Positions 43,451 through 55,225 of a stretch of 64,000 bases of DNA are shown piece by piece. This DNA comes from Linanthus parryae. Taxonomy: Eukaryota; Streptophyta; Magnoliopsida; Ericales; Polemoniaceae. The stretch is from positions 137,883,927 to 137,947,926 of the forward strand of contig JALGPY010000002.1 of the NCBI GenBank assembly GCA_023055425.1, given 5' to 3'. Each line of letters begins with the position of its first letter. The first letter of the stretch is position 1. Below the pieces are notes generated by a model. The model was not told the origin of the DNA, made no database searches, and saw only the letters and a program-made list of their open reading frames with translations. A program made the translations under genes and the position numbers.

Positions 43451-45562
43451 TACAAGTTAGCATACCAATCAAATCGATTTTCCAAGTTCGTAGAATAACA
43501 TAGCTCCCCAGAGAAGCCATCGTGATCACGCCACCTCTCTTCTCCAAGACATCGAATCTCCGCTCAGGTAACACCACTCTATCTTGCACCTTCTCTCCCA
43601 GTCTCTCTGTCTCGTTCTGCTATCTCCGGATCGATATGTTAAGCCTTATAGCTTCTTCCATTGTTGACCCACTTTCAATTTCTGGGTTCAATATGAGTTC
43701 CGGGTTTCCTCTGTTTTCGTCCCTTGGTATGGACTTGTGGGTTTTATTCGACTCTGGGATCAATTTAAACATGTCAGACTCTTAATCTCAAAAGAGCCAA
43801 ATTTCTTCCTGATTGTTCTTGTATAACTAAGCATTTACGGTTTCAGTTAGTAATCAACGAACAAATTTGATTTTTTTGTTTTGACATTTGTCTGTAGGTT
43901 TACAGTTGATGCTTGAAGGTTTTTCAACTTCGGGTATGGAATTTAATCTTTAAGTTTCTATCTTTTTCAAACAAGATAGTTTGCTTGATAATGTGAGTGT
44001 TAACATATCTAGTTGAGTTTTTATCGTTGTTTCTTCGATATGGTTACTGATTTGGTTGCCTCCATGAAAGATTACACACTTGCTTGATAATGTGAGTGTT
44101 AACTTAGTTTCTGACATTCAAAAGTTAGAGTATGTACTATGTAGATTGCAATATTAGTTCATGTTTTAAAGGCGAAATCTTCTCTAAGACTGGGTCTGGA
44201 ATTTCTTAGTCTAATTTTCCACCTCTACGTGGATCCCGGTTTATGCCATATTCTTTTACAAAAGAGGAAAATTCTTTACGTAGTCTGCAACTTTGTAAAC
44301 CAAGGAAAATAGCTGCTGTGTCCTAATTTGGGCATTGCGAATTTCTTTTTCCTCTTAAAGCTTCGTTAAGGGGGTGATGTCATGCTTGACCTGAATCCGG
44401 ACAAGTATGGACCAATGGCAAAGAAAAAAGTAGCAACTAGCAAATAATGTTTGCAAGAGTTATCCGTGAAAAATAAATAAATGATGAATTGACAGAGAGA
44501 GGTGAATGCTCGTTGGCACATACATTTTCCAATGTTGAATGAGCTGTCTTCCTTGGTCTTTACAGATGGGAGTTTCTGTCTCATCAGTTACTAGTTCTCA
44601 TTGGTGAGCAACTCATTCTTTTTATTTACCACAATTTTCATAAATCTAACAAGATAGTTTGCTTCACTCACATTGATCTTGAGGAAAGACAACTCACCTT
44701 GATGTCTATGCTGTTTGTGTGCCTTCGTCAAAGATATGGAGATAGGACTGCTAGGAATTTGCTGGTCTAATGAGCAAAATGTTATGCTAACTTTTCACTG
44801 GCTCTGGGAACATTATTAACAAGTATAGTTCTATAAGTCATTTGCACGAGCTGTCAGGAATGAGCTACTTAGATGACGTAAGTATTTGCCTGTAAAGGGA
44901 TATCTATGCTGAGAAAATATCTAAAAAACTATATTGTGGATGAGCATATAATGCACACCGGAATGGGACGGGCAGGTAGCAAAGTAGTAGCTATCCTGAC
45001 TTGAGAATCAGCTTACTAATTCTCCTAGAGATCTACTATGAATTCAAGGAATCTATCTATCTGTTACATTTCTTTTATTATTGATCCAGTTGGTACTTTC
45101 CTAGCAGCAAGGTTACTCTAAGATTCTACAATGGAGAATATGCTAAGTTCAAGTGCAAGTGGTATATATACTGCAATTAAAGGAACCTATAAAATATATT
45201 GGTTAACCTTCAAAAAATAAAAAAACAAAGAGAGGGGGAACTGTTTGTCTCCACGGCCATTTACCCCCTGGGTGAATGCACTCACCGTCTCATTATGTCC
45301 CTGTGTTGCTAAGCAGAGTGCGAGGCTGCCTCTGAGCACTAAGGTTAGCTATCTGGCCAATCAGTGTCGACATTTTAAAATGGCTTGACTTATGATGTGT
45401 AGGAAGAGGTGGAAAGGTTTATGGTTCAGACATGGAGAGATTATAACAGAAACAAATAATGGTGGAGGCTTCGAGCGCCATTTACTTAGCCAATGGCGAG
45501 ATGGAATTTTGAACCGTGAATATAATTGTCTTTAGAGTACAGCTATGAAACGTTTTCTGTAT

Positions 45563-45852
45563 CATGTCCAGCTGGTTTATGTTTTGCATTTTCAAAAGTG
45601 TCTTCAGATGCAAAGATTTTGTGCCCTTCCAGAAAATGTGTGAATTTATACCCAATAATCATTTATAGTTACTGAACCGTTAGTTTCTAAGGTTAATAGT
45701 TACTGAATCAGTGTCGATATCACGTCCAGCTGGTTTATGTTTTGCATTTTTGAAGTGTCTTCAGATGCAAAGATTTTATGCCCTTGCAGAAAATGTGTGA
45801 ATGTATACCCAAGAGTCATTTATAGTTACTGAACCGTTACTATCTGAGGGTT
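45563..45852. repeat. Direct duplication, two units offset by 158 bp
   Basis: Both units share gtccagctggtttatgtttt, then gtgtcttcagatgcaaagat, and end near tcatttatagttactgaacc. They are about 90% alike by eye. Origin unknown. Confidence 0.75.
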
Positions 45853-46049
45853 CCCTTGCTAGTTGTTATTGTTGGTTTTGTTGTAGTGAATTCCTCTTAA
45901 CCTGTTAGGGAGCTGATGATGTGCATCAAAGAAGTAAGGTGATTACAGTCATGACATGAACGGAATAATTTTGGAAAACTTATTGCAGAAGGACCAATGG
46001 ATATGGATGCCTTTGCCGGTTTTTGCATATTGGCCGAACCCAGATCACA

Positions 46050-46367
46050 CTATTCCCAATCGACAGCTTTGAAGCTCTTGTGACAAAACCTACAAACCAA
46101 TGAACTGGATCTTTGACTTTCAGTACTTGATTTATCTTTAGCAAGTGAGAATTCCTTGGATCTGATTGGATCCGATGAGAACAAAGTTGAAGTGCAGAGA
46201 ATATACTTGTAGAGAGAGAGGAGTGGTGGCGTGATGGAGAAACGAGTTTGTTTGGCGTGCGAAGGGAGAAAGAGATGAAGAGGAGGAGAGATGGGTTTAT
46301 GATTCACAGAGAGAGAGAGAAAGAGATAAAAGGATAAGAACATACAAGAAAAGAAAACTGAATACAA
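46050..46367 (-). CDS. Hypothetical minus-strand frame with a zinc-finger-like end
   Basis: A frame of 105 codons starts MYSVFFSCMFLSFYLFL and ends SSLVCRFCHKSFKAVDWE. The C-x2-C spacing in CRFC recalls the first half of a zinc finger, but no His pair follows before the stop. A TATA-like actatatatt lies upstream on the same strand near 46420, with a CT-rich leader between. It may be the 5' end of a degraded gene, or chance. I do not recognise it. Confidence 0.2.
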   Translation of the reverse strand: MYSVFFSCMFLSFYLFLSLSVNHKPISPPLHLFLPSHAKQTRFSITPPLLSLYKYILCTSTLFSSDPIRSKEFSLAKDKSSTESQRSSSLVCRFCHKSFKAVDWE

Positions 46368-47593
46368 GGAAAAATTGGGATAGATCGTGGACTGGGTTTA
46401 GATGGGATTGAAAATATATAGTGCCACGTCCTCTATCCAATAGGTATTTTCAAAATTAGCCATGTTAACATGTTTTATTTGCAAAGGGGCTCATGAATTT
46501 AACAAAATGTGTGATTAAAATGTGAATTTGAACTACTTTTTTTAGAAAAGATTTTTAGAAAAGATTTTAAGACTATTTTCAGGTTTATAATTTGATCCAA
46601 ATATGGCCTTATTCTGAATTTTGTTGTTATCTTTTAGTTAAATGTATAATATATCTATATAAAATATTATTTAAAAATATATGCGGTGCGACCGGTTGAA
46701 CCACCGGTCCGACCGGTTGAATTGTGAACCAGTGCCTCACGGTTCGATGGCCAGTACGGTTTTTATAACTTTGGTGGAAGGTCTATATGGTGAAATACAT
46801 ATTTTTGTTGCAAAAATTATAAGAAACTGGCATTCGTCATTCACTTGATTCAGATCTTGTGCGGTTTGGGCTGGAGCACCAAATCATTTTCTATGTCGCT
46901 TGGGTTGCTGACCATAGCGGTTTCTTTGGGTGAAACCTTCCCCAAGTCCACTCACCAAACAAAAACATTACAGGAAAATTGGATTTTTGATATGAAAGTT
47001 TAGTTCGGAAAGACAATGAGGGTAAAGATAGTTAATGAGTGTGCTGGAAATGTAGTTCTTCTGGGTGGAAAGATGGTGAGACTAATGAATTAGTGCAGCA
47101 AACACCCAAAAGTAAATATTTTCATAAGTCTTTCGTTGTTTCTCATTGAGGTAACCACTAGAAAGACTGTTTCTCATCCCAAGTAATTTATTTCATGAGT
47201 TGGTACGAGGAAGGTCCCTGTAGAGTAGGGCTCTGTTAGCTTGGGTCTACCAAGTAATGATATATGATTCCTTTGGAATAGTGATATTACATATATTTCG
47301 TGATCTATTATCTTCGTACTCTATAACGTACCATTGTTAATGAGCCAATCAGTTCATGAACACTCAGTCATTTGTCTCTTTAGCAGTTCGTCTGAATTCA
47401 GCTTACTCTGTGAATAAGAAAATCGTGAGTTTGACTTTGAGCTCAGGCCATTAAGGATCAAAGCTTGAGCACGACTCAATGTTTGAGCTCATTAGATCTG
47501 CCAGTTGTTTCGTTCATGAATTTTATCTCATGAACAAGCATGAGTAGGTGATGGTTTTAGAAGTGTATTGGTACCAAGTATTTAATTGCTACT

Positions 47594-47879
47594 TGTTAGT
47601 ACAGTTTAATGCAGTATGATAAAAAAAATTGTCTTAGTTGGTGTGTGATGCAAATAAGGAAATAGCATTACATATTTATACTAGCTAAATAGGTGGCATT
47701 TCCATTTCAAAGAAATACAGTTTGAAATTTTCTTCTATCACACTTAATAGTATGGCCTACTAGAAGAAAATGTTGTCCAAATCTTTCCCGTATTTCCTGG
47801 TGTCAGAATATACGACTTGGACGATATCGCTCACAAGTATGTTGCTAACCATAGTTTGAAAGGAGCAGTTGTTTCAACA
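47594..47879 (-). repeat. Copia-type LTR, minus orientation (about 286 bp)
   Basis: On the minus strand it begins TGTTGAAACAACTGC right after the purine-rich caagtaggag and ends ctgtactaaca. It is homologous to the plus-strand LTR at 48673-48919. A TATA-like agtataaatatg is present in both. Confidence 0.7.
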
Positions 47880-48372
47880 CTCCTACTTGATGCTCATTTG
47901 AAAAACTCCGATCATTTTGCAGAGGTTCTCAAATCTGTCTCGCGGAATTTGTAAAGATATGAACAATTGGTTCCTCTTTCTCGCAGTGATGAAGTTCAAC
48001 TTGACCTTCATTAGTTGCTTCGCATAAGACATATTGCTTGTCTTCCTATGAGAGCAGCAATAACATATTCTGGCTGTGCTATAGAACTTTGTCTCTTTGA
48101 TGACAATGAGAAAGTTCCTGACCCTAGTGAAAAAATTGAAAAAGTTTAATCTCAGGCAATGGACCCTAACACTGCCTATGTAGCCAATCAATCTTGAGTT
48201 TGACATAGCCCCGTACCATATAGGCATATACCATAGTCTCTCGTTCCATGCAAGTATCTGAGTATTCTTTAGCTGTATCAAAGCGAACTTGAGTTGGACT
48301 TGGCATGAACCTCGATAGTAGACCTATAGCATACATTATATCTGGTCTGTAGTTGCCAGGTATAGAAGACAT
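47880..48372 (-). pseudogene. Copia pol 3' end, minus strand
   Basis: Reading leftward: YRPDIMYAIGLLSRFMPSPT (about 48355-48296) is the end of copia RT. WYMPIWYGAMSNSRLIGYI (about 48225) leads into RNase H, and RFENLCKMIGVFQMSIK (about 47935-47885) is the typical polyprotein end. Frames change several times and part of RNase H is missing. It leads directly into the LTR at 47879. Confidence 0.7.
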
Positions 48373-48375
48373 CCT

Positions 48376-48678
48376 ATGAGATTTCTTTATACCAACTCAT
48401 CTACTTTAGGCGAGACATCTATCTTAGTTAATTTTTCATTGGTGACTAGGGGGGTCAAGAATCATTCCGTAGTTATCTTGGGTAGAGATATGGCTGTCAT
48501 GAACTTCAAATATCATTTCCTATGCAAAGCAATTAATGAAGATCAAATTGAACTTCATCAGAAGACACGGAGTAATAATTTGCGGATATTTTTACAAAGG
48601 CACTTCACTGAGATAGATTTGACAACCTGCGCAAAATGCGTAACAGTCATCCAAATGTGCATCAAGGAGGAGTGTTGA
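48376..48678 (+). pseudogene. Copia pol 3' end, plus strand
   Basis: The frame ends KCVTVIQMCIKEEC with a stop at 48676-48678, matching the usual end of copia pol just before PPT and LTR. NEDQIELH (about 48535) is the block before it. It lies head-to-head with the minus-strand copy ending at 48372. Confidence 0.65.
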
Positions 48679-48919
48679 AAACTGCTTATTTCAAACTATG
48701 GTCAGTCACATATTTGCTTGTGATATTGTCCAAGTCGTATTCGGCACCAGAAAATATGGGGAAAATTTCAGTTTATGTTTCTTTGAGAGAGAAAGCTTAC
48801 CTAGCTAGTTAGTATAAATATGTAGTGATATTTCAGTATTTCTCCCATTATTGTTGTAGCCATTACTACATTGTCTTCCTCAAACATATTTTATCATACG
48901 GCATTAACGTACTCTAACA
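48673..48919 (+). repeat. Copia-type LTR, plus orientation (about 247 bp)
   Basis: It starts TGTTGAAAACTGCTT after the purine tract aaggaggag and ends actctaaca. It is homologous, in inverted orientation, to 47594-47879. Confidence 0.7.
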
Positions 48920-49079
48920 ACTAGAAATCAAATTCTTGTGTCGTAACACGACACTCCTAAAACCATCAGTACCATCAAATTTTCTGTTTTGGCGGTTCCA
49001 AACTAGGCTTGAAAAGATATACAGATCTTGCATATCAGGCGACGTCACCTCAATTGTAGGAAGAACGTGAGTAGTTCTG

Positions 49080-49710
49080 TTGCAGTTTACACTGCGAAAA
49101 TGTTTTACTCTATCCACAACCGAAGCAGCATATATTTTCGTTGCTGAAGCAGGCAAAGAAATGTTATGGTTAAGCGCACTTGACCAAAAATTCCACATAC
49201 CATTCAGGTACCAATCACACATAGATAGGCTATCACAGGATACACGAAGTTACCAGTTGATGAGATTCACACTGCCGATGATCTATCAACATGTTGACAA
49301 AGACAGTACTGAGAGACAAACTCCAGTTTTTCAGAGACAAGGACGGGATGGAATTCGAATAAGCTGTCAAACATGCTTCCCTCCACTAAAAGGGCATGTA
49401 AGGGGAGAATTTTCCGGGTACATGCCATTTACAGTACTTGAATGGTAAGTGCACATCCGTACCGACTGCTTTCAGTGCTTGGTGCACGAATGGTACGTGG
49501 AGTTCTTGTTCAAGTCAAATGTGCTTTGACTATCGCAGTACACCACATACTCGTCTTGAGTCAAACCCAGCTCTTTGAGAAACCTCTGAAAACCATATTA
49601 TCTCTTTACCTGCTTCAGCTACAACAATATGTTCTGCCTCGATTGTGGATAGAGCAACACATTATCAGTTTCGATATGTCCTTCATAGTCGGGTTTAGAA
49701 CAACCAGAAC
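49080..49710. pseudogene. Two copia RNase H scraps facing each other
   Basis: On the plus strand, LSTTEAAYIFVAEAGKEMLW (about 49107-49166) is the RNase H Glu block. On the minus strand, TIEAEHIVVAEAGKEIIWF (about 49650-49594) followed by YVVYCDSQS (near 49545) gives the same block and the second Asp. The two are tail-to-tail. Both are short fragments. Confidence 0.6.
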
Positions 49711-50490
49711 ATAAGCGTTTGACGGTACTAAATTAGTCTAGTCCAAATAAGACCTATTCATTAAATAGACAGGACCCAACCTATTTATAAACGATACAAC
49801 TGGTTAAGCCCATTGGGTAAAAGACCATTTTGCCAGGTGTAGTACTACTAATGGTTTTAGGAGTGGTGTAGTGGTATCGCATGCAAGTATTCTGCCGGCC
49901 ATAGTTTGAATTGATCAGCGTTTTCTAAAGTAGGGGCTTCTGAATGGGCTCGTTTCCTTACTTTCATATCAATTTGCCATGTTGGCCCTTGAGATCTATA
50001 TAAACTACAGAAATCCTACACCGCTATAATATGGCTTTGCTTGGAAGTTGGAACCTAAAATTGGTTTAGGAAAAGAAAATGAAAAGAAAAGAAAAAGATG
50101 GAGACGGAAAGGAAGCCAATAGTCCTTCATCTGCTTGGCTGTGAACAACTTCTTTCATTTTCTGTGAGAGAAGAAAGAACTATCCTAGGATTTTTGCTTC
50201 TCCTATCAAACTGCACGGTCTCGAGCATACCCTATTTGAATAGGCCACCCGTAATTCATTTTCCAGATTCACAACCTTAATGGGCTCATTATGATAGACC
50301 CTCACTCTTTCTGTCACGGCGAACTCTGGTGATCTGCTCGCCACTGCTCTTCACCACATTGGTATCTAACCATCTCCCTTTGTGTCAATCTTTTGTCATC
50401 TACTTGTGCTATTCATAACCAAGATCCTCAAACAGAGGATCCGAGGTTCCATCTCCTCATTTTCGGGTTGCCACTTAAATATTGATCATG
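49711..50490 (+). promoter_or_regulatory. Probable promoter and leader exon of VHA-D
   Basis: No other gene is seen here. The strongest splice donor is at 50490/50491 (gatcatg then gtaagt). Together with the acceptor directly before 51105 it would define a 5' UTR intron of 614 bases. An earlier weaker donor is possible near 50360 (cacattg then gtatct). Transcription start was not located. The leader exon choice is inference. Confidence 0.4.
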
Positions 50491-50563
50491 GTAAGTTCTC
50501 TCACTAGTTGCTCTTTTTCTTTCTCACTTCTCTCAGAATGTTTACGATTGTAGGGTCGTTATA

Positions 50564-50830
50564 TTACCGTTCTGCAACTGGGATCTCTCTCTTTGGATCT
50601 CTCGCTGTCATTCCCCATAATTTTAGTTTCCTTGTTGGTCTATTCAATTCCTTCACGGGATGAATCACGATAACGCAGCCGATAGCTTTGCGGACAATGT
50701 CTCTCTTGAAGTCATTGTTTGCATCGTGGAGCAGCTTTAAATTACTCACAGGTTCTTTTTTCGAAACAAACCCCAATGCTTTGATACTGCTTTTGTCAGC
50801 ATACAAAATGTCTGGTGGCCTTGACTCCAT
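50564..50830 (-). CDS. Unidentified minus-strand frame of 88 codons in the VHA-D leader intron
   Basis: It starts MESRPPDILYADKSSIKALG and ends DPKREIPVAER with TAA. Residue composition looks protein-like (many Lys, Asp and Val, little low complexity), unlike most chance frames here. It sits entirely inside the proposed 5' UTR intron on the other strand. I do not recognise it; it may be an exon fragment of an inserted gene piece. Confidence 0.3.
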   Translation of the reverse strand: MESRPPDILYADKSSIKALGFVSKKEPVSNLKLLHDANNDFKRDIVRKAIGCVIVIHPVKELNRPTRKLKLWGMTARDPKREIPVAER

Positions 50831-51104
50831 AATCCATTGATTATGTAATGCTTGGAATCTGCGATACTCTGACCAACATGCCCTGTATCTGAAGTTAATC
50901 AGAATATTGCACGCAGTATTGGAATTTTTTTGAATTATGAGAACTCAAATTTGATAAGATTTTGTTATGTACCTTCAATTTCTCTCTAACTGTTAGTGAA
51001 GAGCGCCATTAAGTTTGCACTACTGGAATCAACAAGCTCATGCCGCATTTGCTAGCTTGATGGTTAAGTCCTTAATGTTTCTTCAACTATAGTTCTTTTG
51101 CAAG

Positions 51105-52305
51105 ATGTCCGGCCAAAGTCAGCGTTTGAATGTTGTTCCAACGGTGACAACTCTTGGAGTTATGAAAGCTCGCCTTGTTGGCGCCACAAGAGGTCATGCT
51201 CTTCTCAAGAAGAAAAGTGATGCTTTGACTGTGCAGTTTCGTCAGATTCTAAAGAAGATTGTCTCGACAAAAGAATCAATGGGAGACGTCATGAAAACAT
51301 CATCCTTTGCCCTAACAGAAGCAAAATATGTTGCTGGTGAGAACATCAAGCACATCGTCCTTGAGAATGTACAAAGTGCAACTGTTAAAGTAAGATCCAG
51401 GCAAGAAAATGTTGCCGGTGTGAAGCTTCCCAAATTTGAGTATTTCACTGAAGGTAAGGATTCAACTGGATTTGTAGTAGTTTTGTACTTGCCTGTTTAT
51501 GTGGTGATTGTGAATAAAAAATCAACCTCATTACTTCAACTTTATCAGAAGAGCAACCGAGAACAAGTTATATCTGAAAATCATTTTGACCAGGTGGTTT
51601 GGATAGCAAAACGATGCTATTGTAATTTAAAATATAAATGTTTTAATTATTTATGCTTACAAGTTACAACTTTCAAGGTCATGAAAAATACGTAAAACTA
51701 ACTACTGGAGCAAACATTAAAAACATGTCTGAGTAAAGTTTAAACTAGTTAAAATTTAGTTAATTTACCGCTCCTGTAGGGTTATTTATGTAAATTTCTA
51801 TATTTGCAATCAGTTTGGTTGACACCATTTGCTCATTACATTTTATCTGCCATGGACATTTTCATCAGAGACATCAAAGAACGATCTGACTGGATTGGCA
51901 AGAGGTGGACAGCAAATCCAAGCTTGTCGCGGTGCTTACATCAAAGCCATTGAGGTTCTTGTCGAGCTTGCTTCTCTCCAAACATCATTCTTGACCCTTG
52001 ATGAGGCAATCAAGACAACCAATCGCAGGGTCAATGCATTGGAGAATGTTGTGAAGCCAAGGATAGAGAACACCATTAGTTACATAAAGGGCGAGCTTGA
52101 TGAACTGGAGAGAGAGGATTTCTTCAGGCTGAAGAAAATACAAGGTTACAAGAAGAGAGAGATGGAGATACAGCTCGCATCTGCCAAGAACTTTGCAGAA
52201 GACCAGATTGCGGAGAAAGTTTCCTTGCAGAAGGGGATCTCAATTAGTTCGGCCCACAACTTGTTATCTGGTGGTATGCAGAAAGACGAGGACATTATAT
52301 TTTGA
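51105..52305 (+). CDS. VHA-D: V-type proton ATPase subunit D, complete, two coding exons
   Basis: Exons 51105-51453 and 51869-52305 join to 261 codons, the usual length of plant subunit D. The intron (51454-51868) has GT and AG ends. The protein begins [20 protein letters not shown], carries [20 protein letters not shown] (about 22-41), the core [20 protein letters not shown] and the [13 protein letters not shown] block, and ends MQKDEDIIF. Subunit D is the long coiled-coil rotor shaft of the cytosolic V1 sector; with subunit F it links ATP hydrolysis to proton pumping into vacuole and Golgi/TGN lumen (established knowledge). The ATG follows an AG that fits a leader-intron acceptor. No lesion is visible. 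It is the only intact host gene in the window. Confidence 0.96.
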
Positions 52306-52403
52306 AATAGAGGTTAGTTTGATTTCTCTTTCCTTTTGGACCACGTTCGTTCAACGTTGGAAGAATTTGTATTATGATTTACATTAATAAGACGTATGCT
52401 CGG

Positions 52404-52409
52404 AATAAA
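52404..52409 (+). terminator. Candidate poly(A) signal of VHA-D
   Basis: AATAAA lies 99 bases after the stop codon, in an AT-rich 3' UTR. Other weak signals follow, so the exact end is uncertain. Confidence 0.45.
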
Positions 52410-53397
52410 TAATCGTGTATTTTCCTTTTTATGAAAACAGTTGGTCATCACTCATCAGATTAACCTTATGGTCTGGAGAGTTTTTTGTAATTATGTCAAG
52501 ATGGACTCCAGAACTGAGATTGAGACTTCTTTTTTAGTATGAATTTACGATGAACATCACTAAGTTGTTTATACCGAATGCAACCTTGTTGGTCAAATTA
52601 GCACATTTTCAGAAACTTCATTAATTATCAGTTTTTGTAAGATTTCCCGGATAATTTTTGACTGTAATTGTCAAGCTTTCTTCTACTCTTTGCTATTGTT
52701 TGTTCTCTTCCTATAGCTTATGTACAAGTTCTCACTTGGCCTTCTTTACGTTGAGAAAGTACGACCTGACATAGGATTTGTGATTTCTGTCTGTTTTTCA
52801 AGTCGCGAGGGGAGTGGGAGGGTCTTCAAACAGGTCTGATTTGGGATCAGCCTGACCCCAGCCCTGTTCACAACGCGGACTCAATTGATGTTCACGTTTA
52901 TGGATGAACTGGGGCTTCTCGATTCTCACTTGTGTGCCTACATGCAAGGCTATTGGCGTGTATATTATCATTTCTCATAACCTCAGTGGAATGTTTGAGC
53001 AAATTAACTTATAGTTCAGTGTCTCCTTATATAAAGGAGTGTTCTGTAAAAATTCAAGGAGTTCCACCTCAAAATCAATTGGCAATGAGGAAGTAGCCCA
53101 AGACACTTTTATTATTTTTCATGCTCTTGAATGTCAGATGTCGGACTTCTCAACACGCCCCCTCATGTGTGGCATCATTTGGTCTATATGTGGATGTTTT
53201 GTTTGCGGGTGACGGTGAGCACGTGCTTTGTTAGACTATTCACGTGTGAACTTGGCGCTAGTACGAAATTAATGTGAATCCGCCTCAAAACGATTTGGCA
53301 ATGAGTGGAGTAGCCAATGACACTTATTCATTTTTTTTTCCATGTTCCTGAGTGTTCGATGTGGGTCTTCCCAACATGTTCCCAGTTCTAACACTTA
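52410..53397. repeat. Downstream stretch with two diverged copies of an LTR-like block
   Basis: Blocks at about 53062-53150 and 53280-53385 share cctcaaaa...attggcaatgag, then gtagcc..agacactt, and end gatgt.gg.cttc.caaca. The ending recalls the cccacatcg-type ends of small plant LTR elements read from the other side, so degraded TRIM-like LTRs are possible. The rest is featureless. Confidence 0.35.
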
Positions 53398-53844
53398 GGG
53401 CTAGTTTGGGAATGCTGTGGCGGTGGTAGAAAGCTGATGTGTGAAAACACAGTAAAAAAACTGCTGTGAGTTCTTAAAAAAATGTTGTTTGGTAAATATT
53501 ACGTAAAAGCTGCTGTGAAATATTGCTATAGTAATTTTGTGTTTGGTAAAATCAACTGTGAAGTTGCTGTGAGAGGGTAAAATTACAAAAATATATGACA
53601 CGTGTCATTTCCGGAAAGATAACTATTGATATTTTAAAAAATTGTAAGGTCAAAATAGGTTGTAGATAAATTAATCAAAAGCACTTTCTGGAAAAACATC
53701 TCCCCCCTTGCTTCCTGAAAACTGTTGTGGGACAGCAGAAACTGTCAGTAAAAGCAGAAATTTTATTTTTACCAAACACACTAAAACTGCTTCTGCTGTC
53801 GGAAAGCAGCTGTGCTGGCAGCAGAAGCATTCCCAAACTCACCC
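53398..53844. mobile_element. PIF/Harbinger (Tourist-like) MITE, 447 bp, TSD TTA
   Basis: The ends gggctagtttgggaatgct and agcattcccaaactcaccc are inverted repeats with two mismatches. They are flanked by TTA on both sides (53395-53397, 53845-53847). A TTA duplication with GGG...GTTTGG ends is typical of PIF/Harbinger-derived MITEs. No transposase is present. It lies about 1.1 kb downstream of VHA-D. Confidence 0.85.
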
Positions 53845-53847
53845 TTA

Positions 53848-54774
53848 ATAGCAGTTCGAAACGCTAATTGCAAAGATGAGAGTAGTGATAAGTCAAGAAA
53901 TTGGATGAAATATAGAAAGGTTGGTTGATTTTTGGTTTGATGGTGCGAGATCAAAAGAGAAGAATGTCTGGAGAACTGGGCGTGATGTCTGAAACTTGAG
54001 GAGAACTTCTCTTCAGTCTCCTCTTAGGATGTACATAGTTAATAAGCATTAACAGTTGCCAGACAGTTGTTGATTTCAACTGATTCCTACATAGGAGTAC
54101 CACCGATGACTCTTTAATCAGCAGCGATTGGAATTACCTATGTTATTGACCGAGAGGTAATGACACACTTTACAGGTCCCTAAGACAGGATGAAGGAAAT
54201 GAACGCAGCGAAAATGAATGCAGCTTTGAGTATCTCCATCAATGTGTAAGGAACCGTCCTTATTAGACGAATCGGTGAGCTGGCGACTAAACAGTATCTC
54301 GAATCACAAAGTCAAGGGAGCGGACATGGTGAGACATACGGTACATTATTAAAATCATATTGGTCTTGAAGGGCACCATTTCCGTCGTTGCGAGACAACC
54401 ATTTGGCTATTTACACATCCTGGTCGTCATCTGCGCTCACCACATCCTGGTGTGGGAATATGCTGAAAGAGTAGATAAGGAAGCTCTCATTCCCGCTGCA
54501 CAACTGTGCTTGTCATCTGTGAACAACACAAATGAGGATGACCAATTGAAAAAATTAGCTACACGGATTCAAAAAATTATACAGCTAATCATATTGATAA
54601 GTTCACTTGGAGTATCAAACTTATCACGGTCTATCCAGGGTAGTATGATGCAATTTCTGAAATTTCAACCAGCTACAAATAGATTTATTCTGTGTAACTG
54701 CTTGCGGGACCTGCTATATTGGATCCGCCTCATCGAGTTACACAAATTTCATGTATCACTTGTCTTCATCTAAT
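53848..54774. other. Unassigned stretch before the minus-strand copia element
   Basis: A plus-strand frame of 137 codons (54360-54773) has no domain that I recognise and starts without clear gene signals. Nothing else is apparent. Confidence 0.4.
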
Positions 54775-54779
54775 GTTTG

Positions 54780-55225
54780 TGAAGGACGTACAAGATCTAT
54801 CACATACAGATCTACAACATGAATTATAGCGGAAGATTCATGTGTTTACCTTGTCTTCCTTAGCTCCTATGCACAGCGGATGATCGTAGGATGCTTGCTT
54901 TCACGTGCTCTTCTTGCTCCCACAGTCTGGCTCGAATCACTAGGACGAAAGCTCTGATCCACACCAAGTTCCACGCAATGGAGGCTAGTTGAAGAGAGAG
55001 TCTAGGGTTTACTGTATTATGATCAGCACATGATCTCTACAGTATTGTATATAAAATAATAGGAGGCTGTCTCCTTATATAGACAGACTTATAGCCTATT
55101 GCAACATAACCCCCTAGGGTTTGTCCTTGCTACTAACCCCATAAGATTTGAGCTTGTCTCACCTAAACCCATAAGTTTAGGATAATTGCATTGTGCACCC
55201 CACATGGGCGCACATAATGCTAACA
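54780..55225 (-). repeat. 3' LTR of the minus-strand copia element
   Basis: 446 bp, with a minus-strand TATA box ctatataagg near 55082. It appears identical to the other copy in a base-by-base reading. Confidence 0.93.

Larger units (their letters stand above)
43451..47593. other. Intergenic stretch with little recognisable content
   Basis: An 87-codon plus-strand frame (43522-43785) begins after sequence resembling a 5' UTR, but it has no domain. A direct duplication lies at 45563-45694 and 45721-45852 (offset 158 bases). A short repeat cttgataatgtgagtgttaa occurs at about 43983 and 44081. The rest is AT-rich with no frame I can support. Confidence 0.5.

Noticed and set aside
43522..43785. 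87-codon plus-strand frame after a UTR-like stretch
   Set aside because: Serine/leucine-rich text without a domain, and no following exons could be found in the next kilobases.
54360..54773. 137-codon plus-strand frame before the copia element
   Set aside because: No recognisable motif; the start lies in sequence without promoter features, and the frame ends just before the element border.
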